Assembly (NCBI GenBank): GCA_000434635.1
Contig: HF988078.1
Span: forward strand, 1-11,573
Source of the DNA: Firmicutes bacterium CAG:110
GTDB lineage: Bacteria > Bacillota > Clostridia > Oscillospirales > Oscillospiraceae
Reading direction: 5' to 3'
Length of the DNA: 11,573 nt
A program made the position numbers and the translations under genes. How positions within the stretch are numbered: position 1 is the stretch's first letter; every line of letters starts with the position of its first letter. Below are positions 6,276 through 11,573 of the stretch, one piece after another. The notes below the pieces were generated by a model. It worked only from the letters and a program-made list of their open reading frames with translations, did not search any database and was not told the DNA's origin.

Positions 6276-6818
6276 ATGTTATTGTTGACAGAAACGAAAT
6301 CACAAGCAAAGTATGTTATATTAAAGGTCCAAGGCAAAGGTGCGATTGAGATTTTTCGAGAAAGTAAACCGGCAGAGCCAATTCAGAATATTGAATCGGA
6401 GGATTTCATAAAAGTGTCTTGCAACCTTACACCAAATAAATCCAAAGCGTCGATTTTCCTTAGAAGAATCTATGATGAAGAAAGAGCAGAGAAACTTTTG
6501 AATGCATTGGGACTCCTACCATATTGGCAAGGATACTATATCATTCTACAAGCATTGCATTGTATTGCAGATGACGAATATCATATAACTGCGATACAAA
6601 AAGAGATTTATCTTCCGATTGCTGAGAAATTAGGATGTAGCTGCGGGGCGATAGACGCAGAAATTCGTCGAATGTCAGAAAGAGCATGGAATACCAACCC
6701 TAACCTTTTGAAGGAAATAACCATGATGGAACTTACCAAGAGACCGAGGGCACAAGAGTTTTTGCTGAGCTTGTTTTTCGCTTCTTGTATCGAGAATCGC
6801 CGCATTGAAATTTCTTAA
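6276..6818 (+). CDS. Protein with stand-alone Spo0A C-terminal DNA-binding domain
   Basis: A 180-residue protein. Residues about 72-170 match the Spo0A_C effector domain: LLNALGLLPYWQGYYIILQAL, then EIYLPIAEKLGC, then GAIDAEIRRMSERAW, which mirrors the IAKKF...SRVERAIRHAIEVAW recognition region of Spo0A, followed by a closing helical part. The N-terminal 70 residues do not look like a receiver domain: it is too short and lacks the phospho-acceptor pattern. So it should bind DNA without phosphorelay control. The start is uncertain: ATG 6276 is very close to its GGAG, GTG 6270 has none, and TTG 6285 has the best spacing to GGAG 6272-6275. It lies alone between a spacer and the tRNA region. It could act on 0A-box-like sites in the host or element. 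Confidence 0.7.
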   Translation: MLLLTETKSQAKYVILKVQGKGAIEIFRESKPAEPIQNIESEDFIKVSCNLTPNKSKASIFLRRIYDEERAEKLLNALGLLPYWQGYYIILQALHCIADDEYHITAIQKEIYLPIAEKLGCSCGAIDAEIRRMSERAWNTNPNLLKEITMMELTKRPRAQEFLLSLFFASCIENRRIEIS

Positions 6819-6920
6819 ATACAGCGGACAATAAATATTTTCAAAATTGTTTCGTGGGCATTGGAAAGCTAGTAGACATTCAGTTGTAAAAAGAATTGAA
6901 AAAATAAGAAATTTCATGCT

Positions 6921-6968
6921 ATAAACAAAGAAAAATCCAGAATTTGCATGACACAAATTCTGGATTTT
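6921..6968 (-). terminator. Intrinsic terminator of the tRNA-Pro gene
   Basis: A perfect 15-bp inverted repeat (6932-6946 with 6954-6968) around a 7-base loop is followed on the minus strand by TTTTTCTTTGTTT. The stem begins at the last base of the tRNA CCA end, so transcription stops immediately after the tRNA. Confidence 0.88.
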
Positions 6969-7044
6969 GGTCCGGGCTGCGGGATTTGAACCCACGGTCT
7001 CTTGGTCCCAAACCAAGCGCGATACCAAACTTCGCTAAGCCCGG
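6968..7044 (-). tRNA. tRNA-Pro (anticodon TGG), complete with encoded CCA
   Basis: Read on the minus strand, the 77-base gene folds as a cloverleaf. The acceptor CCGGGCT pairs with AGCCCGG, followed by discriminator A and an encoded CCA. The anticodon stem is CTTGG/CCAAG with loop TTTGGGA, giving anticodon TGG (proline CCN codons), and the T arm is GTGGGTTCAAATCCCGC. A strong terminator follows at once. I see no clear promoter just upstream (TTTGAC boxes lack a matching -10), so it may rely on the promoter of the truncated tRNA-Pro located about 200 bases upstream. It differs at many positions from that truncated copy, so it is not a simple duplication. Confidence 0.95.
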
Positions 7045-7080
7045 ATATGAAATTGAAGCAGAAAAAGGGTTTGCTGCTGT

Positions 7081-7102
7081 TGTGGTCAAAACTGTGGTCA
7101 AA
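7081..7102. repeat. Tandem TGTGGTCAAA repeats upstream of the tRNA
   Basis: Two identical 10-base copies (7081-7090 and 7093-7102) lie 2 bases apart. On the minus strand they read TTTGACCACA twice, about 40 bases before the tRNA 5' end. They could be recombinase arm-type sites, a leftover of the 3' end of an integrase gene, or part of a promoter; none is proven. Confidence 0.4.
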
Positions 7103-7206
7103 CAGGCTTTGACACACAAAACGGGGAATGCGGCGAGGGGAAAAGTGCTAGAGCCGCAAGGGAAAATCGCCGGTAGGGCAAATTAGTCGTCCACTCTCAG
7201 TAAGAC

Positions 7207-7244
7207 TCCCAAATCAAGCGCCCTACCAACTGGGCCACACCCGG
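7207..7244 (-). pseudogene. tRNA-Pro 5' half, truncated at the end of the anticodon loop (element attachment junction)
   Basis: On the minus strand, bases 7244-7207 give acceptor CCGGGTG, TG, D stem GCCC/GGGC, G26, anticodon 5' stem CTTGA and loop TTTGGGA. That is exactly a tRNA-Pro(TGG) from base 1 to base 38. The next bases (GTCTT) do not pair with CTTGA, and no T arm or acceptor 3' strand follows. The 15-base block GCGCTTGATTTGGGA (7221-7207) matches the intact tRNA-Pro at 7020-7006 with one difference. The break in the anticodon loop is where many tyrosine recombinases cross over, so this is read as one attachment junction of the element. Confidence 0.8.
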
Positions 7245-7257
7245 ATGCCTGTAGGGC

Positions 7258-7286
7258 ATTATACACCATCCGTCGGGAAATTGCAA
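7258..7286 (-). promoter_or_regulatory. Promoter of the broken tRNA-Pro gene
   Basis: On the minus strand, TTGCAA (7286-7281), a 17-base spacer and TATAAT (7263-7258) end 13 bases before the tRNA 5' end. It is an intact strong promoter now pointing into the element, and it may also transcribe the complete tRNA-Pro beyond. Confidence 0.8.
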
Positions 7287-7311
7287 CCAGAAAATGTATG
7301 GTTCTGATATG

Positions 7312-8334
7312 CTAGGCGTTTTTCGCCCGGGCGGCTAAGAGACGCTTCCACTGCACGGGGCGCTGCAGGAGCCACATCAGGGAGAAGCCCCAGCGGGTGT
7401 GCAGGTGGCGGCACAGCCAATCCAGAAATGTTCCCACACAGCCGGTCTGACGGGTCATGTAGGCATGGGTCAGCGTACACTGCGGGGGACGGTGGAAGGG
7501 ATACAGCCCTTTTTGGCGCAGCTGACGCAATACGGCGGCGGCATCCTTGCGGGGAAGTGAGGCGGTTACATACAGGGTAAACCATAAAAAGACCATCAGC
7601 TTGTCGGCGGTGGTGGGATCCTGACGGCCATCACGGTAATAACCCAGAAGGATTTCCGAAATGCGTATGTAGGAGCGGATTTTCTTGTGGTAATTCTCCA
7701 GGCTGACGGTCGTTTCGGCAGAACCGGAATGCTCGCGGTAACAATACAGCGCCAGCTTAATCTCGACACTTTTCGGGGCGCAAAGACCGACTTCGTACAT
7801 GTATAACCCGTCCTCGCCATGGGTCAGTTCGGGATAACGGAAGTTCAGGCCGTTTTCCAGCAGAAATTCCCGGCGCAGAAGACTTCTCCACACCACGGAA
7901 TCATACCATTGGGAATTTATGGGCAGCTTCATCTGCCGGGACAGGGCAATCTCCTCGTCGGTCAGGCGGTCGGTGAACTGATAGCCGCCGACGATCAGCC
8001 GGTCACAGGCGGTTTCCGTTGCTTTGTCCTGCAGGAGGCCCAGAATGTTTGGCAGCAGAAAATCGTCCGCGTCCACGAACCAGATAAAATCCCCCTGAGC
8101 AGCCGACAGACCGGCGTTGCGCGCCGAGACCACGCCGCCGTTCTCCTTGTTAATCACGCGGATATTGCCGTGCTCCGCCGCGTACTGCCCCAGAATCTCC
8201 GGGCTGGCATCTCTGGAGCCATCGTTGACGCAGATGATCTCGTAATCGGAAATATCCTGCGCCAGCAGCGAATCCAGACATTCGGGAAGATACTGCGCCG
8301 CGTTGTAAACGGGAACCACAAAGCTGAGAAACAT
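7312..8334 (-). CDS. Family 2 glycosyltransferase (GT-A fold)
   Basis: A 340-residue protein that transfers sugars from nucleotide donors, probably to a cell-surface polysaccharide. It starts with the GT2 signature FVVPVYNAAQYLPECLDSLL, then VNDGSRD (D38), and has the metal-binding FVDADDF (DxD, residues 88-90). HGEDGLYMYE (E174-D175) is the catalytic-base region. The C-terminal third is variable and holds no clear membrane segment. The ATG at 8334 was chosen over upstream ATGs (8388, 8358) because a promoter -10 box (8357-8362) lies downstream of those starts, and a GGGGG ribosome-binding site precedes 8334. It is divergent from the TraX gene. The acceptor is unknown, and no other glycan genes are adjacent. 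Confidence 0.88.
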   Translation of the reverse strand: MFLSFVVPVYNAAQYLPECLDSLLAQDISDYEIICVNDGSRDASPEILGQYAAEHGNIRVINKENGGVVSARNAGLSAAQGDFIWFVDADDFLLPNILGLLQDKATETACDRLIVGGYQFTDRLTDEEIALSRQMKLPINSQWYDSVVWRSLLRREFLLENGLNFRYPELTHGEDGLYMYEVGLCAPKSVEIKLALYCYREHSGSAETTVSLENYHKKIRSYIRISEILLGYYRDGRQDPTTADKLMVFLWFTLYVTASLPRKDAAAVLRQLRQKGLYPFHRPPQCTLTHAYMTRQTGCVGTFLDWLCRHLHTRWGFSLMWLLQRPVQWKRLLAARAKNA

Positions 8335-8356
8335 CCCGTACACCCCCTTTTTTGCC

Positions 8357-8385
8357 ATTATAGCCTGACTTTCCGGAAAAAGCAA
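8357..8385 (-). promoter_or_regulatory. Promoter of the glycosyltransferase gene
   Basis: On the minus strand, TTGCTT (8385-8380), a 17-base spacer and TATAAT (8362-8357). It lies back to back with the promoter for the plus-strand gene, their -35 boxes being 18 bases apart. Confidence 0.75.
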
Positions 8386-8403
8386 CAAAGCATCAGAAAA
8401 AGT

Positions 8404-8432
8404 TTGCAGTTTTTCCCATGGCGCGCTATAAT
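8404..8432 (+). promoter_or_regulatory. Promoter of the TraX-hydrolase operon
   Basis: TTGCAG (8404-8409), a 17-base spacer and TATAAT (8427-8432), leading to a GGAGGGGAG ribosome-binding site before the ATG at 8477. Confidence 0.75.
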
Positions 8433-8476
8433 GGCGGAAACAATGTTACGCCGCAGACGGTGGAGGGGAGTGCTGT

Positions 8477-9217
8477 ATGAAAAAATCCGGTCTTTCTCAG
8501 GAAACGCTGAAAATCATTGCCTGCGTCACCATGCTGATCGACCACGTGGGCGCGACCGTGGTGGAGTCGCAGTTTTTTGTAACGCCATTCGATGGGATCT
8601 ACTACCTGTATTTTGCCATGCGGATCATTGGCCGGGTGGCGTTTCCGATTTACTGCTTTCTGCTGGCCGAGGGGGCACATTATACCCATGACCCGCGAAA
8701 ATATGCCCTCCGGCTGTTTATCGGCGCACTGCTGTCGGAGCCGGGCTTTGACTTTGCCCTGTTCGGCGGATGGACGTGGGAAAATCAGAGCGTGATGGTG
8801 ACGCTGCTTCTGGGCTTCGGAATGGTGGAGCTGATGAAGAAATGTCCCAAATACTGGATGAAGCTGCTGGCCGTCGTGCCGTTTTTCTTCGCGGCGGAGT
8901 GGCTGAAAACGGATTACGGCGGATACGGTGTGGCCATTGTCGCGCTGTTCTGGCTGACGCGGGAGCTGCCGAACCGCCGGATGATACAGCTTGTGGGGCT
9001 GGCGGCGCTGTGCCTGATGATGAATAACACGGCGATCTCCTTTGGCGTCATTCAGATTCCCATAGAGCTGTTTGCGCTGTTTGCCATGATCCCCATTTGC
9101 CTGTATTCCGGCCGGAAAGCCACGGCAAGCCGGGCGGTGCAGCTGGGATTTTACCTGTTCTATCCCGTACATCTGGCAGTGCTTGCGGTGATCATGAAGC
9201 TCTGCTTTGGAGGCTGA
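8477..9217 (+). CDS. TraX family membrane protein
   Basis: A 246-residue polytopic membrane protein. It has the TraX/acyltransferase-like entry LKIIACVTMLIDHVGA, then MRIIGRVAFPIYCFLLAEGAHYT with the paired Arg and the His-Tyr segment typical of the family, and about seven to eight hydrophobic spans, ending in a YLFYPVHLAVLAVIMKL helix. TraX of the F plasmid acetylates pilin, but chromosomal Clostridia homologues are widespread and probably acylate other surface molecules; the substrate here is unknown. A GGAGGGGAG ribosome-binding site fits the ATG at 8477. The C-N hydrolase gene begins 6 bases after its stop, so the two form an operon. Despite the name, it lies in the GC-rich chromosomal half and not in the ICE. 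Confidence 0.88.
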   Translation: MKKSGLSQETLKIIACVTMLIDHVGATVVESQFFVTPFDGIYYLYFAMRIIGRVAFPIYCFLLAEGAHYTHDPRKYALRLFIGALLSEPGFDFALFGGWTWENQSVMVTLLLGFGMVELMKKCPKYWMKLLAVVPFFFAAEWLKTDYGGYGVAIVALFWLTRELPNRRMIQLVGLAALCLMMNNTAISFGVIQIPIELFALFAMIPICLYSGRKATASRAVQLGFYLFYPVHLAVLAVIMKLCFGG

Positions 9218-9223
9218 CGCCCT

Positions 9224-10129
9224 ATGAAAATTGCACTGCTGCAAATTCTGCCCACCGGTTCTCTGAACGGAAACCGGGAAAAGGGCGTGGAGGCGTGTCG
9301 GAAGGCGAAGGTGCTGGGGGCGGATATCGCGCTGTTTCCTGAGATGTGGAGTAATGGATATGACATTCCCGAGGACGCGGAAGCGCTGCAGCGCGCGGCG
9401 GTTCCGGCGGACGGGGAATTCGTGTCCGGATTCGGAAAACTGGCGGCGGAACTCAACATGGCGATTGCCATCACGTTTTTGGAAAAGACGGAGAAGCGGC
9501 CAAGAAATGCGGTCAGCCTGTTTGACCGCCACGGACGGCGGCTGTACACCTACGCCAAGGTGCATACCTGCGATTTTGGGGACGAATGCCGTCTGGACGC
9601 AGGGGAGGACTTTTTCGTCGCTTCGCTGGACACGGAAGGGGGAGCCGTACAGGTTGGCTCCATGATCTGTTACGACCGGGAATTCCCGGAAAGCGCGCGG
9701 ATCCTGATGCTGAAGGGCGCGGAACTGATCCTCACGCCCAACGCCTGCCCCATGGAGATCAACCGCCTGTCCCAGCTCCGTGGCAGAGCCTATGAAAATA
9801 TGGTCGCCATTGCCACCTGCAACTATCCGTCGCCCCATCCGGACTGCAACGGACATTCCACCGTATTCGATGGCGTGGCCTATCTGCCGGAGCTTTCCGG
9901 CTCCCGGGATACCTGCATTCTGGAAGCAGGGGAGGGCGAAGGGATTTATCTGGCGGAGCTGAACTTAGACATGCTGCAGGAATACCGGAAGCGGGAGGTT
10001 CACGGCAACGCCTACCGCCGCCCGGAAAAATACGGGATTCTTACGGAGACGGCGATTCGGGAGCCGTTCATCCGAGCCGACCGTCGGAAAGAATGCTCTG
10101 AAACAGTCCACAATAACGAAAAAGTGTGA
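9224..10129 (+). CDS. Carbon-nitrogen hydrolase (nitrilase superfamily amidase)
   Basis: A 301-residue cytoplasmic hydrolase of non-peptide C-N bonds in amides or carbamoyl amines. The catalytic set is complete: E40 (ALFPEMW), K112 (YAKVHTC), a second Glu at 121 and the nucleophile C149 (GSMICYDREFPES). The RLSQLRGRAYENMVAIATCNY stretch is typical of the amidase branches (N-carbamoylputrescine amidase-like, omega-amidase-like). The substrate cannot be told from sequence alone. It starts at ATG 9224, 6 bases after the TraX stop, with GGAGG upstream. The last 30 or so residues are charged and may be a lineage-specific tail; the gene ends just before the MATE promoter. Confidence 0.88.
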   Translation: MKIALLQILPTGSLNGNREKGVEACRKAKVLGADIALFPEMWSNGYDIPEDAEALQRAAVPADGEFVSGFGKLAAELNMAIAITFLEKTEKRPRNAVSLFDRHGRRLYTYAKVHTCDFGDECRLDAGEDFFVASLDTEGGAVQVGSMICYDREFPESARILMLKGAELILTPNACPMEINRLSQLRGRAYENMVAIATCNYPSPHPDCNGHSTVFDGVAYLPELSGSRDTCILEAGEGEGIYLAELNLDMLQEYRKREVHGNAYRRPEKYGILTETAIREPFIRADRRKECSETVHNNEKV

Positions 10130-10156
10130 CATTTTCTTGTTGAAAAATGTCTTTTT
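10128..10156 (+). terminator. Weak hairpin overlapping the MATE gene promoter
   Basis: GACATTTTC (10128-10136) pairs with GAAAAATGTC (10142-10151) with one bulged A, followed by five T residues. It may end the upstream operon. It overlaps the -35 box and spacer of the next promoter, so an operator role is also possible. Confidence 0.45.
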
Positions 10157-10168
10157 CCGTGGTATACT
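10140..10168 (+). promoter_or_regulatory. Promoter of the MATE transporter gene
   Basis: TTGAAA (10140-10145), a 17-base spacer and TATACT (10163-10168). Transcription would start near 10175, about 8 bases before the AAAGAGGTGA ribosome-binding site. Confidence 0.75.
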
Positions 10169-10197
10169 CGCTGAAGATATAGAAAGAGGTGAGATCG

Positions 10198-11544
10198 TTG
10201 ACAGAGCAGAGGCTCTTTTCCAACCAAAGATTGATACGCCTGATCATCCCCCTGGTCATCGAACAGGCGCTGACCATTCTTGTGGGAATGTGCGACGGCG
10301 TGATGGTTTCCTCCGTGGGCGAGGCGGCGATTTCCGGCGTTTCTCTGGTGGATATGATAAACAACGTGATTCTGGTGCTGTTTGCCGCGCTGGCCACCGG
10401 CGGCGCAGTTGTCACCAGCCAGTTCCTGGGGGCACGGCAGGGGGAGAAGGCACGGCAGAGTGCCGGGCAGCTGGTGCTGATGTCGGCAGTCCTGGGTGTC
10501 GCCGCGGCGGCGCTGTGCCTTGTGTTTGCCAAAAATCTGATGCGCCTGTTTTTTGGCTCCATCGACGACGACGTGATGGCGGCGGGACTGATTTATCTGC
10601 GCATTACCGCGCTTTCCTTCCCGTTCATCGCGCTGTATAACGCGGGCGCGGCGATTTTCCGCAGCGTGGGCAACAGCAAGGTGTCCATGCAGGTCAGTCT
10701 TCTGATGAACGGCATCAATGTGGTGGGCAACGCCGTCTGCATTTTTGTGCTGAAAATGGGCGTGGCCGGTGTCGCTGTTCCAACGGTGGTTTCCCGGTGT
10801 GTGGCGGCGGTGGTCATTCTGCTCCTTGCGGCCAATCCCAAGCAGGAGCTTTGCCTGAAATGGGGCGCCATTTGCCATGCTGACGGCAAAATGATGGGCA
10901 GTATCCTGAGAATCGGCGTCCCCAACGCCTGCGAGAACAGCTTCTTCCAGCTGGGACGGCTGATCGTGGTAAGCATGATCGCCCTGTTCGGCACGGTGCA
11001 GACCTCCGCCAACGCGGTGGCGAACACCTTGGACAGCGTGGGCATCATCATCGGGCAGGCTATGGGACTTGCCATGGTGACGGTGGTTGGCCAGTGCGTG
11101 GGCGCTGGCGACCCGGCGCAGGTCAGGCACTATGTTAAAAAACTTTTGCTCTGGTCGTATCTGTCCATGGCCGTGTGCAATGCCCTCATTATCGTATTTG
11201 CCGAAAATCTGATTTCCCTTTACAGCTCCCTGTCGCCCCAGACCGTTGAGCTGACAAAAAAGCTGGTCATCTGCCATGCGGCGTTTTCCATCATCCTGTG
11301 GCCGGCGGCTTTCGTCCTGCCCAATGCCTTGCGGGCGGCCAACGACGTGCGGTTTACCATGTTTGTCGGAATCGGTTCCATGATCGCGTTCCGCATTCTC
11401 GGCTCGTGGATTCTGTGCGTCAAGATGGAGTGGGGCGCGATGGGCGTCTGGATCGCCATGATTATTGACTGGGTATGCCGGACCGCGTTCTTTGTGACCC
11501 GGATGATTTCGGGAAAATGGCAGAGTAAATATATTCCCTCATAA
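10198..11544 (+). CDS. MATE family multidrug efflux transporter
   Basis: A 448-residue membrane protein that exports drugs or metabolites using a Na+ or H+ gradient. It has about twelve hydrophobic spans in two related halves. The N-terminal entry (LIRLIIPLVIEQALTILVGMCDGVMVSSVGEAAISGVS) and the second-half repeat (ILRIGVPNACENSFFQLGRLIVVSMIALFGT) are typical of MatE domains, as is the VGQCVGAGD loop. The start chosen is TTG 10198, because AAAGAGGTGA lies about 6 bases before it; a GTG at 10189 overlaps that ribosome-binding site. Length fits the family. It has its own promoter and appears monocistronic. Substrate and coupling ion are unknown. Confidence 0.92.
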   Translation: MTEQRLFSNQRLIRLIIPLVIEQALTILVGMCDGVMVSSVGEAAISGVSLVDMINNVILVLFAALATGGAVVTSQFLGARQGEKARQSAGQLVLMSAVLGVAAAALCLVFAKNLMRLFFGSIDDDVMAAGLIYLRITALSFPFIALYNAGAAIFRSVGNSKVSMQVSLLMNGINVVGNAVCIFVLKMGVAGVAVPTVVSRCVAAVVILLLAANPKQELCLKWGAICHADGKMMGSILRIGVPNACENSFFQLGRLIVVSMIALFGTVQTSANAVANTLDSVGIIIGQAMGLAMVTVVGQCVGAGDPAQVRHYVKKLLLWSYLSMAVCNALIIVFAENLISLYSSLSPQTVELTKKLVICHAAFSIILWPAAFVLPNALRAANDVRFTMFVGIGSMIAFRILGSWILCVKMEWGAMGVWIAMIIDWVCRTAFFVTRMISGKWQSKYIPS

Positions 11545-11573
11545 TGCGCTGCGCCGCCGATGGATGCCCCATC

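Larger units (their letters stand above)
1..7207. mobile_element. Degraded ICE-like integrated element (left end outside window)
   Basis: The region carries a set of genes typical of Clostridia ICEs of the Tn1549/CTn kind: excisionase-like HTH, HTH_36 protein, DUF4314-like protein, VirD4/TraG, ImmA/IrrE peptidase, and an HTH protein with a C-terminal sigma-4-like helix pair. It is less GC-rich than the chromosome to its right. Its right edge is taken as the point inside a tRNA-Pro anticodon loop where tRNA identity stops (7207). Two internal gene fusions (near 1238 and near 4898) show that pieces have been lost. No integrase, relaxase or other transfer genes are seen here, so mobility cannot be claimed from this window. 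The left end is not visible; element membership of the segment 5920-7206 rests on position and composition. Confidence 0.7.

Noticed and set aside
6914..7186. Short open frames across the tRNA on both strands
   Set aside because: They read through the tRNA-Pro cloverleaf, with peptides such as GPRDRGFKSRSPD that are the usual mistranslation of tRNA genes; only the possible integrase-tail resemblance was kept, as a low-confidence finding.
7819..8691. 290-codon open frame on the plus strand
   Set aside because: It is antisense to the GT2 glycosyltransferase, crosses the divergent promoter region and enters TraX in another frame.
8426..9856. 476-codon open frame on the minus strand
   Set aside because: It runs opposite to TraX and the C-N hydrolase, both well supported, and its product is His/Gln/Arg-rich with no domain: a typical shadow frame of GC-rich coding DNA.
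10012..11277. 421-codon open frame on the minus strand
   Set aside because: It is antisense to the clear MATE transporter, its composition is dominated by His, Gln, Asn and Arg, and no ribosome-binding site or domain is visible.
1..11573. CRISPR array, IS element, complete integrase or relaxase
   Set aside because: No regularly spaced repeats, transposase frames, tyrosine/serine recombinase motifs or relaxase motifs were found on either strand.

Overview
The window reads as DNA from a gut-type Bacillota (Clostridia, probably Oscillospirales). Protein styles, strong AGGAGG-type ribosome-binding sites and sigma-A promoters (TTGNNN-N17-TATAAT) support this; the order-level placement is inference. 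It has two halves of visibly different composition that meet at a broken tRNA-Pro gene.

Left half (1 to about 7207): a moderate-GC, degraded integrative and conjugative element (ICE) or a remnant of one. In order it holds a possible structured RNA leader (about 60-290), paired hairpins before a strong ribosome-binding site, an excisionase-like small HTH protein, an HTH_36-type protein, and a short DUF4314-like gene fused by deletion to the C-terminal half of a VirD4/TraG coupling protein. Next come an ImmA/IrrE metallopeptidase with a Com-like zinc-ribbon protein, behind a promoter carrying a Gram-positive LexA-type operator. A strong terminator and an HTH/sigma-region-4-like ICE protein follow. 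Then come a Big_2-domain protein fused out of frame to the C-terminal half of an EcfT transporter subunit, a membrane-anchored protein with a HEPN-like RNTLAH motif, and a stand-alone Spo0A C-terminal DNA-binding domain protein. No integrase, relaxase or complete type IV secretion apparatus is present in the window. With two internal deletion joints, the element looks decayed, although its far (left) part lies outside.

Junction (about 6920-7290): on the minus strand, a chromosomal tRNA-Pro(TGG) promoter and the exact 5' half of a tRNA-Pro gene run up to the end of the anticodon loop and then change into unrelated DNA. About 160 bp further along there is a complete, different tRNA-Pro(TGG) gene with encoded CCA and its own strong intrinsic terminator. 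The simplest reading is integration (or a later deletion) in the anticodon loop of the host tRNA-Pro, with a replacement tRNA-Pro supplied nearby, possibly transcribed from the surviving host promoter.

Right half (about 7290-11573): GC-rich, compact, ordinary chromosomal genes. A family 2 glycosyltransferase (minus) and a TraX-family membrane protein (plus) diverge from back-to-back promoters. The TraX gene is tightly followed by a carbon-nitrogen hydrolase of the nitrilase superfamily. A MATE-family efflux transporter follows with its own promoter and a TTG start. Long opposite-strand open frames in this half are GC-driven shadows and were left out.
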